Below are positions 8,415 through 16,965 of a DNA stretch of 64,000 nt, piece after piece (position 1 is the first letter of the stretch; every line of letters begins with the position of its first letter). Made by a program: the position numbers and the translations under genes. A model generated the notes under the pieces. That model was given only the letters and a program-made list of their open reading frames with translations. It did no database searches and was not told the origin of the DNA. Source of the DNA: Nitrospiraceae bacterium (GTDB taxonomy: Bacteria > Nitrospirota > Nitrospiria > Nitrospirales > Nitrospiraceae); assembly GCA_919902505.1 (NCBI GenBank), contig CAKKRE010000018.1, positions 1 through 64,000 on the forward strand, in the 5' to 3' direction.

Positions 8415-9163
8415 ATCAGGACCAGCTCCAGGCGTTGCTCACGAAGGTTCAGCAGGGCGCGCTTGCGGTGCCGGATGCGCTGCACCAGTTACGCACCCTG
8501 CCCTATGAAAACTTGGGATTTGCCTCGCTCGATCACCATCGCGCGCTGCGCCAGGGGTTTCCGGAAGTCATTTTTTGCGAAGGCAAAACGGTGGCGCAGG
8601 TCATTGCCATCGCCAGAACTCTCCTGCGGAAGAACAATTCCTTGTTGGCGACGCGGGTGGAACCATCGGTTGCGCGGGCGCTGCTGCGTGTGAGCAAGCG
8701 GGCGGTCTACCACGAAGCGGCGCGGGTCGTCGCCATTGCGCCGCCCAAGTTGGTGCGCCGGGGGGCTGTGTTGATCGTCACCGCCGGCACCGCCGATATT
8801 CCCGTGGCGGAGGAAGCGCGGGTGACGGCCGATATCATGGGGAGCAAGACCGACACGTTGTACGATGTAGGAGTGGCGGGCTTGCATCGCCTGCTGGGGC
8901 AGCAGGAACGGTTGCATGATGCCCGGGCTCTCATCGTGGTGGCCGGCATGGATGGCGTGCTTCCGAGCGTCGTCGGCGGGCTGGTTCGGCAACCGGTGAT
9001 CGCGGTGCCGACGAGCCGGGGCTACGGGGCACACTTCGGCGGGTTGGCCGCATTGTTGACCATGTTGAATTCCTGCGCGGCCGGAGTCGGAGTGATGAAC
9101 ATCGACAACGGCTTCGGAGCCGGTTGCCTCGCGCATCGAATCAACATGGTGGGGGAAGCATAG
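8411..9163 (+). CDS. larB: nickel-pincer cofactor biosynthesis protein LarB
   Basis: 250-aa LarB, the enzyme that carboxylates and hydrolyses nicotinic acid adenine dinucleotide in the first step of nickel-pincer nucleotide synthesis. The C-terminal half is the PurE/AIRC-like domain with VTAGTADIPVAEEA, DVGVAGLHRL, VVAGMDGVLPSVVGGL and PTSRGYG, and the N-terminal half contains the usual LGFASLDHHRALRQGFPEVI block. It is coupled to gpsA by an ATGA overlap. larC lies 0.8 kb downstream on the same strand; larE and the racemase larA are not in the window. Confidence 0.92.
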   Translation: MNQDQLQALLTKVQQGALAVPDALHQLRTLPYENLGFASLDHHRALRQGFPEVIFCEGKTVAQVIAIARTLLRKNNSLLATRVEPSVARALLRVSKRAVYHEAARVVAIAPPKLVRRGAVLIVTAGTADIPVAEEARVTADIMGSKTDTLYDVGVAGLHRLLGQQERLHDARALIVVAGMDGVLPSVVGGLVRQPVIAVPTSRGYGAHFGGLAALLTMLNSCAAGVGVMNIDNGFGAGCLAHRINMVGEA

Positions 9164-9170
9164 CGAAGTG

Positions 9171-9198
9171 CGCTGACCGGTAGAGTAACCGGTCGGCG
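9171..9198. terminator. bidirectional hairpin between convergent genes
   Basis: CGCTGACCGGT (9171-9181), loop AGAGTA, ACCGGTCGGCG (9188-9198) form an 11-bp stem with one G-U pair. It sits in the 51-nt gap between larB (+) and the exported protein gene (-), as expected of a shared terminator, although neither side has a strong T-run. Confidence 0.5.
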
Positions 9199-9214
9199 TG
9201 CTGGCTTCGACGGC

Positions 9215-9787
9215 TTAGTTCTTCACGACAAACTTGCCGCGTTTGGGCCACGACAACATCTGCGTGCGTTGGCCCTTTTCTCCGTTACTCAGTAGTTTAA
9301 CCCGCACTTCATATTCATAGGACCCGACCGGCACCTGCTGCTTGTTGTGGTCCAGCCCGTCCCACACGAGATCCACCTGCACATGTTTCTGTGGCGTGTC
9401 TCCGGCGGCGCTGGTGGCTGTCTGCGCATGTTCATTCACCGGCTGCCGGATCGACAGGAAGCGAAGCGAGGTCATGGAGGAGGAGGTGACCAGGGCGGAC
9501 ACCTCCAGCATCAATCGTTCATCGACTTCCTTGGGCAGTTGCACCGTCGCGATGAAATGAAAGGGCCCGTCCTGCGGGCGGTAGGGCATCGGCGCGGCTT
9601 GCAGCGAGAGAATTTTCAGGTCCGGCTCCGGGCGCGGGACGCTGCTTTTGCCCTTGGTTTTGGCCAACGCATCCAGGGGCTGTCCTCCCAGCAGGAACGC
9701 GGCGCTGAACAGGATCAGCAGGCCACGTCGGATTCCATGCGATGCGCGACGGACAATCGTAGATCTGAATAGTGTGGCATTGATCAT
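9215..9787 (-). CDS. exported protein of unknown function
   Basis: 190-aa protein from the ATG at 9787. An in-frame GTG at 9853 lies in or before the -10 region of a plausible promoter (9872-9844), so it is disfavoured. The N-terminus has an arginine-rich n-region and a hydrophobic core ending at DALAKT, a Sec signal peptide. The mature part is beta-rich (FHFIATVQLPKEVDERLMLEVS, then VPVGSYEYEVRVKLL), suggesting one immunoglobulin-like domain in the periplasm. It is inserted between larB and larC on the opposite strand. Family not recognised. Confidence 0.6.
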   Translation of the reverse strand: MINATLFRSTIVRRASHGIRRGLLILFSAAFLLGGQPLDALAKTKGKSSVPRPEPDLKILSLQAAPMPYRPQDGPFHFIATVQLPKEVDERLMLEVSALVTSSSMTSLRFLSIRQPVNEHAQTATSAAGDTPQKHVQVDLVWDGLDHNKQQVPVGSYEYEVRVKLLSNGEKGQRTQMLSWPKRGKFVVKN

Positions 9788-9843
9788 GGTGTTGAAGTCG
9801 GAGCGTGTGGGCCGGTGGTCCGATGGAATGCGTCTCTTGATTG

Positions 9844-9872
9844 GGGATAACACAGCATCGAAGGGCTGTCAA
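9844..9872 (-). promoter_or_regulatory. putative sigma-70 promoter of exported protein gene
   Basis: On the minus strand TTGACA (9872-9867) and TATCCC (9849-9844) with 17-nt spacing. The -35 is perfect and the -10 weak. The expected start near 9838 gives about a 50-nt leader to the ATG at 9787. Confidence 0.35.
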
Positions 9873-9888
9873 TGAACGAGCGGAATGA

Positions 9889-9917
9889 TTGCTGTCTGGA
9901 TGCGGCTCCGGTAAGAT
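9889..9917 (+). promoter_or_regulatory. putative sigma-70 promoter of larC
   Basis: TTGCTG (9889-9894), 17-nt spacer, TAAGAT (9912-9917). The expected start is about 9924, followed by AGGAG (9948-9952) just before the GTG start at 9957. Confidence 0.4.
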
Positions 9918-9956
9918 GCCGCTCGCTCGCAGTGGATGATGAGTCGTAGGAGTGAC

Positions 9957-11165
9957 GTGGCCACACATCTGCATTTCGACTGTTTCTCCGGCATCAGCGG
10001 CGACATGACCTTGGGCGCGCTGGTCGATGCGGGATTGCCGTTTAAAGATCTCGTGCGCGGGCTGGCCTTGTTGCGGATCGAGGGGTTTCGTCTGACGCGG
10101 ACACGGGTCGAGCGCGGGGCCCTCACCGCCACTAAAGTCGATGTGCTGGTCGAGAAGGGCTTTCGCGCGCCGTTAACCCTGGCGCAGATCAAGCGGATCC
10201 TAATTAAGAGCGGCCTGCCGGCGGTGGTGAAAGAACGGAGCCAGGCCGTGTTCGATGTGCTGGCCCACGCCGAGGGAAAGGCCCATGGCGTCGAACCGGC
10301 GCATGTGCATTTCCACGAAGTCGGTGTGATCGATTCGTTTGTCGATGTGGTCGGCGGAGTGTTGGGCCTGCATCTCCTGGGCGTGGAGCGCGTGACGGCC
10401 TCCGCGATCAATGTGGGGTCGGGCACCCTCACGTCTGCTCATGGCTCATTGCCGGTGCCGGGGCCGGCGGTGGCCGCATTGGCGGTCGGCCTGCCCGTCT
10501 ATGCCGAAGGTCCGCCGCGGGAACTGGCGACTCCGACCGGGGTAGCGTTGTTGCGAACTCTCGCGACAGAATTTGGGCGCTTGCCTCACATGCAGGTGCG
10601 TCGGGTGGGGTATGGAGCGGGAACCGCCGATCCGGCGCATTGGCCGAATGTGTTACGAGTGTTCGTCGGTGAAGAACCGGCCGCCGCAGGTTCGGTGGAA
10701 ACCATCGTTGAACTTCAGACGAACATCGACGATTTGAATCCGCAGGTCTACGAGACCGTGTTCGATCGGGTGTTTGCTGCGGGAGCCGTGGATGCGACCT
10801 TGGCACCGGTCACGATGAAAAAGGGCCGGCCCGGGAATGTGCTCTCCGTGCTGGCTCCCCCGGAGAAGGTGGAGGCCGTGCTGGCCGTGTTGTTCGCCGA
10901 CACAACGGCGCTCGGGGTCAGGACCCATGAGGTGCAGCGACGGGTGCTGCCACGACGATTTGTCCCGGTACAGGTCCACGGCCACGAGGTGTCCATCAAG
11001 GTGGCGGACTCCCGACCGGGTCGGAGCAAAGCCGCTCCTGAGTATGAGGATTGTAAACGGATTGCCGAACAGAGCGGCCGTCCGGTGAAAGACATTTTAG
11101 AAGCGGCCATGCAGGCCTATCGGCGCACGGCAGGACGTGCGAAAAAAGACAAAGGGAGCAGGTGA
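9957..11165 (+). CDS. larC: nickel-pincer cofactor biosynthesis protein LarC
   Basis: 402-aa LarC, the CTP-dependent nickel insertase (cyclometallase) that completes the nickel-pincer nucleotide. The GTG at 9957 is preferred because AGGAG lies 4 nt upstream and the family starts right before the FDCFSGISGDM motif; ATGs at 9936 and 9939 would add seven residues. Recognised blocks are HAEGKAHG, VHFHEVGVIDSFVDVVGG and LQTNIDDLNPQ. The gene is one continuous ORF, unlike lactobacilli where larC1 and larC2 are joined by programmed frameshifting. The client racemase/epimerase is not in the window. Confidence 0.9.
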   Translation: MATHLHFDCFSGISGDMTLGALVDAGLPFKDLVRGLALLRIEGFRLTRTRVERGALTATKVDVLVEKGFRAPLTLAQIKRILIKSGLPAVVKERSQAVFDVLAHAEGKAHGVEPAHVHFHEVGVIDSFVDVVGGVLGLHLLGVERVTASAINVGSGTLTSAHGSLPVPGPAVAALAVGLPVYAEGPPRELATPTGVALLRTLATEFGRLPHMQVRRVGYGAGTADPAHWPNVLRVFVGEEPAAAGSVETIVELQTNIDDLNPQVYETVFDRVFAAGAVDATLAPVTMKKGRPGNVLSVLAPPEKVEAVLAVLFADTTALGVRTHEVQRRVLPRRFVPVQVHGHEVSIKVADSRPGRSKAAPEYEDCKRIAEQSGRPVKDILEAAMQAYRRTAGRAKKDKGSR

Positions 11166-11223
11166 ACACAGAAACTACCGCCGCTGTCTTCTTGTGCGAG
11201 GTGTCTTCCTCTCGAGGCCTCCA

Positions 11224-12237
11224 GTGACGATCCTGTTCTATGTGGGATTGTTTGTGGCCTCGGTCGTCATCACCCTCGCCGGGTGCCACCTCTTTACGAA
11301 CGGCATTGAATGGCTCGGCAAGCGTCTCAACATTTCTGAAGGCGCGGTCGGGAGCGTCTTCGCGGCGGTCGGGACGACCCTTCCGGAGACGTCGATTCCG
11401 ATCATCGCGATTTTTTTCGGGGCCGGGCGAGAGCAGATGGAGGTCGGTTTGGGCGCGATTCTCGGGGCGCCGTTCATGCTCAGCACGCTGGTCCTGCCCA
11501 TTCTGGCCTTGCTGTTGCTGCTCTATGCGAAGCTCGGTAAGCGGACGGCGACGTTCAAGCTCAATTACGGCGAAGTTCGTGTCGATATCAGCTTCTTCCT
11601 CATCAGTTATGCGCTGGCGTTGACCTGCGCGGTCATCCCCTCCAAGCTCTTTCACGTGGTTGTCGCGGCAGTGCTGTTGGGTATGTACGTCTATTACATG
11701 AAGCTTAAGTTCTCGGCCGAAGATGAAGAGGGTGAAGGGGGGGGTGAACTGGAGCCACTGTTGTTCGCCCGCCGGTCCTCCCGTCCGTCGTATCTGACGA
11801 TCGGGGCGCAGGGGGTCGTCGGATTGCTGGGCCTGGTCGGTGGGGCCCATCTGTTCGTGACGGCCGCGAATTCCATTTCAGCGGAAATGCAGGTCTCGCC
11901 GCTCATCCTCGCGTTGCTGATCGCTCCGTTGGCCACTGAGTTGCCGGAGATGTCGAACAGCTTTCTGTGGTTGTATCGGAAGAAGGATCGGCTGGCCGTT
12001 GGAAATGTCACCGGTGCGATGGTGTTTCAGGGCTCGATTCCCGTCTCTGTCGGGTTGCTGGGCACCGAATGGACGCTGGGGACGACGGCGCTGGCGACCA
12101 TGGTGCTCGCCGTGACCGCCATGGGCTTGAGTCTACTGCAGGCGGTCTGGTCCGGGCACTGGCGGCCCTGGTTGCTCAGCGGTAGTGCGCTGCTGTACCT
12201 TGGATACACACTGTTCTTGTACGCACATGGTTCCTAA
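11224..12237 (+). CDS. CaCA-family sodium/calcium exchanger-like membrane protein
   Basis: 337-aa polytopic inner-membrane protein with about ten hydrophobic helices in two homologous halves separated by an acidic cytoplasmic loop (residues about 165-180, DEEGEG). The paired alpha-repeat motifs GTTLPETSIP and APLATELPEMSN mark the cation/Ca2+ exchanger superfamily; the glutamates in them are the expected ion ligands. The ion is not predictable. The GTG at 11224 is chosen for GAGG 6 nt upstream; a longer frame begins at 11137 inside larC. It overlaps pdxA by 11 nt and follows larC closely, so it is probably in one operon. Confidence 0.82.
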   Translation: MTILFYVGLFVASVVITLAGCHLFTNGIEWLGKRLNISEGAVGSVFAAVGTTLPETSIPIIAIFFGAGREQMEVGLGAILGAPFMLSTLVLPILALLLLLYAKLGKRTATFKLNYGEVRVDISFFLISYALALTCAVIPSKLFHVVVAAVLLGMYVYYMKLKFSAEDEEGEGGGELEPLLFARRSSRPSYLTIGAQGVVGLLGLVGGAHLFVTAANSISAEMQVSPLILALLIAPLATELPEMSNSFLWLYRKKDRLAVGNVTGAMVFQGSIPVSVGLLGTEWTLGTTALATMVLAVTAMGLSLLQAVWSGHWRPWLLSGSALLYLGYTLFLYAHGS

Positions 12238-13270
12238 ACGCACGACTAAAACAGCGCGTCCGGTCCTGGGTCTCACGATGGGAGATCCGGCCGGGATCGG
12301 ACCGGAAGTCATCGCCAAGGCCTTGGCCGATAGGGCTCTGACGCGCCTCTGCACCCCCGTTGTCGTCGGCTCCCGTCAGGTCATGGAGCGGACGATCGCC
12401 TGGTTGAAATTGCCCTTGCAGGTGGTGGACTTCAATCCGGCGAACGGCCGGCGGTTGAAGTACGGGCAGGTGGCCGTGGCGGACCCGCTGGAAAGTCCGT
12501 TACCGAAATTTCGCATGGGTGCCGCTACAGCGGTGACCGGTGCAGCCTCCATCGCATTCATCAAGGAAGCGGTGAAGCTGGCGCAGGCGGGGCGCCTGGG
12601 CGGGATCGTCACGGCCCCCATCAACAAAGAAGCCATGAACATGGCCGGTTTTCACTACCCTGGGCACACGGAACTGCTGGCAGATCTGACCAAGACCACA
12701 GAGTTCGGGATGATGATTGTCGGTGGGCCGCTCAAAATCATGTTCACCACCACCCATGTGGCGATCAATGCCTTGTCTCCGCTGCTGACCACGGAACGGA
12801 TCAGCAAGGCCATCCGCCTCGCGCATCTCGGGTTGACGAAGTATTTTGGCATTGCGCGTCCCAGGATCGGCGTGGCGGCGTTGAATCCGCACGCAGGAGA
12901 GCATGGTCTGTTCGGCAACGAGGAGTCGACCAGTATCGCACCGGCCGTCAAGCTGGCCAGGGCGGCGGGTATCAAGGCCAGTGATCCGCTTCCGGCGGAT
13001 ACCCTGTTCGGGAAGGCCGCCCGCGGCGACTACGACGGCGTGGTGGCGATGTATCATGATCAGGGGCTTATTCCTCTGAAGCTGGTCGCATTCGGAACCT
13101 GCGTGAACCTGACCGTGGGGCTGCCGATTATCCGGACGTCAGTGGATCATGGAACGGCCTACGACATCGCCGGCAAAGGGGTGGCCGAGCATGGGAGTCT
13201 GCTGGAGGCCGTGAAGGTGGCGGCCCGCCTGGCCAAATCCTGGTCGCCGGTTACCAAAACGTCCCGATAG
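12227..13270 (+). CDS. pdxA: 4-hydroxythreonine-4-phosphate dehydrogenase
   Basis: 347-aa PdxA, which oxidises 4-phosphohydroxy-L-threonine in the DXP-dependent pyridoxal phosphate pathway. The start at ATG 12227 gives the typical LGLTMGDPAGIGPEV N-terminus. Other signatures are FHYPGHTELLADLT, ALNPHAGEHGLFG, MYHDQGLIPLK and the C-terminal RTSVDHGTAYDIAGKG. The metal-binding histidines in these blocks are conserved. It overlaps the exchanger gene by 11 nt and is followed after 18 nt by a small hypothetical gene and then rsmA; pdxA-rsmA adjacency is common in bacteria. Confidence 0.95.
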   Translation: MVPKRTTKTARPVLGLTMGDPAGIGPEVIAKALADRALTRLCTPVVVGSRQVMERTIAWLKLPLQVVDFNPANGRRLKYGQVAVADPLESPLPKFRMGAATAVTGAASIAFIKEAVKLAQAGRLGGIVTAPINKEAMNMAGFHYPGHTELLADLTKTTEFGMMIVGGPLKIMFTTTHVAINALSPLLTTERISKAIRLAHLGLTKYFGIARPRIGVAALNPHAGEHGLFGNEESTSIAPAVKLARAAGIKASDPLPADTLFGKAARGDYDGVVAMYHDQGLIPLKLVAFGTCVNLTVGLPIIRTSVDHGTAYDIAGKGVAEHGSLLEAVKVAARLAKSWSPVTKTSR

Positions 13271-13288
13271 GAAAGAGGGGGTACGTCC

Positions 13289-13609
13289 ATGGCAGAGACA
13301 GGACTTTCCGCCGCGACGATGATCGATCAGCAGGTGAAGGAATTGGATGCGATCGCGACACGGACCGTTCAAGATTTCAACACCACCTTGGGCACCGAAC
13401 GCATGGGGCAGTGGAAGATCCGAACGGTGGCGCTGCTCCAGCAACATGCCGGACAGAGTGCAGCGGATGAGCTGGCGCGAAAAAAGCCCGGTATGGCGTT
13501 CACCAACGATTTGATCGAAGAGTTCACCGACGAGGTGGAAAGTTATCGCTCCTACCTCGTGACGCTCGCCAAACGCATTCGGGCCGCGGCCCCTCCGGCC
13601 GCCAGCTAG
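13289..13609 (+). CDS. small helical protein between pdxA and rsmA
   Basis: 106-aa protein, family not recognised. It is predicted largely alpha-helical and soluble, with no cysteine, no signal peptide and an acidic centre (DLIEEFTDEVESYRSYL). It lies 18 nt after pdxA and 16 nt before rsmA, so it is clearly within their operon. The coding frame is sound, with an ATG start and a good position relative to its neighbours. Confidence 0.7.
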   Translation: MAETGLSAATMIDQQVKELDAIATRTVQDFNTTLGTERMGQWKIRTVALLQQHAGQSAADELARKKPGMAFTNDLIEEFTDEVESYRSYLVTLAKRIRAAAPPAAS

Positions 13610-13625
13610 CCGCCAGGGCGAGGTT

Positions 13626-14429
13626 ATGGCTCCTTCTTTCCCCCCGGCCCTGAAACGGCTCGGTCAGAATTTTCTCATCGACCCGAACATTATCCGCAAG
13701 ATCGTATCTCTGGCGGCGCTTGGCCCGGAGGACACTGTGTTGGAGATCGGACCGGGACGGGGCGCCCTGACCGCCGGTTTGTGTGCTGAAGCGGGGTGGG
13801 TCATTGCCGTTGAGATCGACCCGCAGTTGGAGCCTCCTCTTCAGGAGACTCTCGGACATTGCCGCAACCTGGATCTTCGGATCGGGGATGCGCTGGCATT
13901 TCCATATGAGACGTTGCCGCTACGCACGGTGGTGGTAGCCAATCTTCCCTATTATGTCTCTACGCCGATCCTCTTCGCGCTGCTCGATGCGCGTGCTCGT
14001 CTCGATCGACTGGTGCTCATGCTGCAAACGGAGGTGGCACTCAGACTGGCGGCCAAGCCGAACAGCGAGGACTATGGGGTGCTATCGGTGTTGACCCAGG
14101 AGGCTGCTGAAGTGGACCTGGCCTTTCGGGTGTCCGCGAATTGTTTCCGCCCCCGTCCGACCGTTGGATCGGCGGTGGTGCACCTTCGGATCAAAACACA
14201 GGAAGGGTTCGATCCGGTCCGGCACGAACGGTTCCGGCGGCTGGTGCGCGCGTCGTTCGCCCATCGTCGCAAAACGCTGGTGAATTCCCTGCGCGATGAA
14301 GGCTATCCTCCCGAGCAGATTGCGCGGGCTACAGAGGAAGCCGGCGTGCCGCCGCAAGCCCGGGCGGAGATGCTCACGCTCGACGACTATCGCACCCTCG
14401 CGCGCGCATTCGATCGTAATCCAGGGTGA
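13626..14429 (+). CDS. rsmA: 16S rRNA dimethyladenosine transferase
   Basis: 267-aa RsmA/KsgA, which dimethylates the two adjacent adenosines in the 3'-terminal helix of 16S rRNA during 30S assembly. The SAM-binding motif VLEIGPGRGALT, the N-terminal GQNFLIDPNI and the catalytic NLPYYVSTPI are all present, and the length is normal. GAGG lies just before the ATG. It is the last gene of the pdxA operon; ftsK after it has its own promoter. Confidence 0.95.
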   Translation: MAPSFPPALKRLGQNFLIDPNIIRKIVSLAALGPEDTVLEIGPGRGALTAGLCAEAGWVIAVEIDPQLEPPLQETLGHCRNLDLRIGDALAFPYETLPLRTVVVANLPYYVSTPILFALLDARARLDRLVLMLQTEVALRLAAKPNSEDYGVLSVLTQEAAEVDLAFRVSANCFRPRPTVGSAVVHLRIKTQEGFDPVRHERFRRLVRASFAHRRKTLVNSLRDEGYPPEQIARATEEAGVPPQARAEMLTLDDYRTLARAFDRNPG

Positions 14430-14493
14430 CTCCGACCCCTGTGAGTGGTGAATGGGCGAGGCTTCATCGGCCTGCGCAACATTGCCGCTTTGT

Positions 14494-14522
14494 TTGAAAA
14501 GGCGTTTTCCCTGTGCTACGAT
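14494..14522 (+). promoter_or_regulatory. sigma-70 promoter of ftsK-lolA
   Basis: TTGAAA (14494-14499), 17-nt spacer, TACGAT (14517-14522). The ATG of ftsK at 14530 is 7 nt after the -10 box, with no Shine-Dalgarno sequence, so the mRNA is expected to be leaderless. Confidence 0.55.
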
Positions 14523-14529
14523 CCGCCGC

Positions 14530-16965
14530 ATGGGTGTATCCACCACGGCAAAGCGCGGTGACGCCCGCTCAGCCCCTTCCCGTTCCTCTCATGTGAAGCG
14601 CGAAGTGATCGGGGTTCTCCTGATCGCCGCCGGTCTCTTGATCCTGCTCAGTCTGGTGTCGTTCGTTCCCGGCGACGCCAAATCGATGGCGGCATCCGGA
14701 GCAGCCGGCAATCAGCCCAAAAACATGATCGGGTCGGTCGGAGCGCTGTCGGCGGCCGCGTGTTTTTTCATGGTCGGCGGCGCCGCCTATCTCTTTCCCA
14801 TTCTCCTCGGACTGCTCGGCGCGCGTTGCTTTACGCCGATTCCGCTCACCATGCGACTCAGAAACGCCGGCAGCGGTCTGGCGGCTATGGTGTTCTTGAG
14901 TGCCCTGCTGCATTTGGAAGTGACCGCGGTTCCCACGATTTCCAGCGGCTGGGTCAATCGCGGGCTGGCCGGCGGGATCATCGGGCAGCTGTTGGCCGAC
15001 GGGGTTCGAAGTTACTTTGCCACGACCGGCGCGCATATCGTGATCCTCACCGGCTTGATGGTGGCGCTCCTGTTTACGGTGCCCCTGTCGCTGACGGCGC
15101 TGCTGCAGCGAGTTCCCGACTGGTGGGCGGCCGCGCGCGAGCGGATGGCCGGGCTGGTGCCGGAATGGCCGACACAGCAGGAGGAGGCTCAGCCCAAGCG
15201 ACTCCGTGAGAAGAAGTCGCGTGCTCCACGCGAGGTTGAGGGGCAGGACTTCGATCGCGAAGTGCAGGTGGTGGCTGAAGCGGTGGAGCAGATTCCCGTT
15301 CCTGTGATTCCTCCCAAGATTCAGCCCCCGATGAAAGTGGAAAAACGTGCGGTCTCGGCGGACGAGCCGGCGGCGGCCGTGGCGACGAGTCCCTCCGTGT
15401 CCGACGGGTATGTGCTGCCTGATCCGCAGGAATTGTTGAGCGATCCCTCCGGTCCGCTTGCCCGTCTCAGCGATGATGAGTTGAAACTGCAATCCGAAAT
15501 CCTGACCAAGGCGCTGAAGAGTTTTGCGATCGACGGGCGGGTGACGGAGGTGCAACCGGGTCCGGTCGTGACGATGTATGAGTTCGAGCCCGCGCCGGGG
15601 ACGAAGGTCGCACGGATTGTGAATCTTGCCGATGACCTGGCCCTGGCGCTCAAAGCCATCAGCTTGCGTATCGTGGCGCCGTTGCCCGGGAAGTCGGTCG
15701 TCGGGATCGAAGTGCCGAATCCCCATCGCGAAATGGTGTCTATGAAGGAAGTCGTCACCAGCGACGCCTTTTCGCGCTCGCGCTCCAAATTGGGGCTCGC
15801 GCTTGGGAAAGATATCTTCGGCGGTGCGGTCTGCGCAGATCTGAGAACGATGCCTCACTTGCTGGTTGCCGGCGCGACCGGAGCCGGCAAGAGCGTGGGG
15901 TTGAACACGATGTTGTTGAGCATTCTGTTCAACGCCCGCCCGGACGAAGTAAAGCTGCTGCTCATCGATCCGAAAATGCTGGAGTTCCAAAGTTACGATG
16001 GCATTCCGCATTTGCTCCGTCCCGTCATTACGGATCCCAAATCGGCGGCGCGCGGCTTGGGGTGGGTGGTCCAGGAAATGGAGCGGCGCTACAAGCTGCT
16101 GGCTGAGGCGGGGGTGCGCAGTATCGATGCCTACAATCGGCGGATTTCAGAAGTGCAAGGGGCGGTGTCGGATGTCTGGCAATCCGGCAAGCCTGAGCAG
16201 GTCGAACTGACATTTCTGTCCGAAGAGGAGCGTCTCTCTAAGGGCGAAGATGCGGAGCCCGCCGGCGACAATGGGCCGACTGATTCGGTCAAGCCGAGTC
16301 CGCCGGAGCCCCTGCCCTACATCATGGTGATGATCGACGAGCTGGCGGATTTGATGATGGTGGCCCCGAAAGATGTGGAAGATAAGATTGCGCGCTTGGC
16401 CCAGATGGCGCGCGCTTCCGGGATTCACCTCGTGTTGGCGACCCAAAGGCCGTCGGTCGATGTGTTGACCGGCCTCATCAAGGCCAACTTTCCGGCGCGT
16501 ATCGCGTTTCAAGTCTCATCCAAGACCGACTCGCGCACGATTCTGGATGCCAACGGCGCCGAGGCGCTGCTCGGTCGCGGCGATATGTTGTATCTCGCCT
16601 CGGGGACCGGGAAGCTGATGCGGATTCACGGGTCCTATGTGTCGGACGACGATGTGCGGCGGGTGGTCGAATTCGTCAAAAAGCAGGCGTTGCCCTCCTA
16701 CTGCCGGGAACTCCAATCGCTCAAGATCGAAGAGGCGGAAGAGGAGCAAGCCAAGGACGAAGTCTACGAACAGGCCAAGGACCTGGTATTGTCCACCGGC
16801 CAAGCCTCTGCTTCCCTGATTCAACGGCGTCTCCGCGTCGGGTATCCCAGGGCGGCGCGTATGATCGAGCAGATGGAGGCGGAAGGTGTGGTCGGAGCAG
16901 CAGGCCGGGACGGGCGTCGAGAGGTCCTCGGCCGTCGTGGGCCGGTCGGTGGAGATGAAGCATGA
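14530..16965 (+). CDS. ftsK: DNA translocase FtsK
   Basis: 811-aa FtsK/SpoIIIE. Hydrophobic N-terminal helices (about residues 25-190) anchor it at the septum. A charged linker follows, then the motor domain with Walker A GATGAGKS and Walker B YIMVMIDELADLMMV, and a C-terminal winged-helix gamma domain (LIQRRLRVGYPRAARMIEQME) for recognising orienting sequences. The start at ATG 14530 is set by the promoter just upstream; a longer frame to 14452 would begin before the -35 box. It moves chromosome dimers at division. It overlaps lolA by ATGA. Confidence 0.95.
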   Translation: MGVSTTAKRGDARSAPSRSSHVKREVIGVLLIAAGLLILLSLVSFVPGDAKSMAASGAAGNQPKNMIGSVGALSAAACFFMVGGAAYLFPILLGLLGARCFTPIPLTMRLRNAGSGLAAMVFLSALLHLEVTAVPTISSGWVNRGLAGGIIGQLLADGVRSYFATTGAHIVILTGLMVALLFTVPLSLTALLQRVPDWWAAARERMAGLVPEWPTQQEEAQPKRLREKKSRAPREVEGQDFDREVQVVAEAVEQIPVPVIPPKIQPPMKVEKRAVSADEPAAAVATSPSVSDGYVLPDPQELLSDPSGPLARLSDDELKLQSEILTKALKSFAIDGRVTEVQPGPVVTMYEFEPAPGTKVARIVNLADDLALALKAISLRIVAPLPGKSVVGIEVPNPHREMVSMKEVVTSDAFSRSRSKLGLALGKDIFGGAVCADLRTMPHLLVAGATGAGKSVGLNTMLLSILFNARPDEVKLLLIDPKMLEFQSYDGIPHLLRPVITDPKSAARGLGWVVQEMERRYKLLAEAGVRSIDAYNRRISEVQGAVSDVWQSGKPEQVELTFLSEEERLSKGEDAEPAGDNGPTDSVKPSPPEPLPYIMVMIDELADLMMVAPKDVEDKIARLAQMARASGIHLVLATQRPSVDVLTGLIKANFPARIAFQVSSKTDSRTILDANGAEALLGRGDMLYLASGTGKLMRIHGSYVSDDDVRRVVEFVKKQALPSYCRELQSLKIEEAEEEQAKDEVYEQAKDLVLSTGQASASLIQRRLRVGYPRAARMIEQMEAEGVVGAAGRDGRREVLGRRGPVGGDEA

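Noticed and set aside
14569-16011. 480-codon minus-strand frame
   Set aside because: Antisense shadow of ftsK, His/Arg/Gln-rich as expected from reading GC-rich codons backwards.
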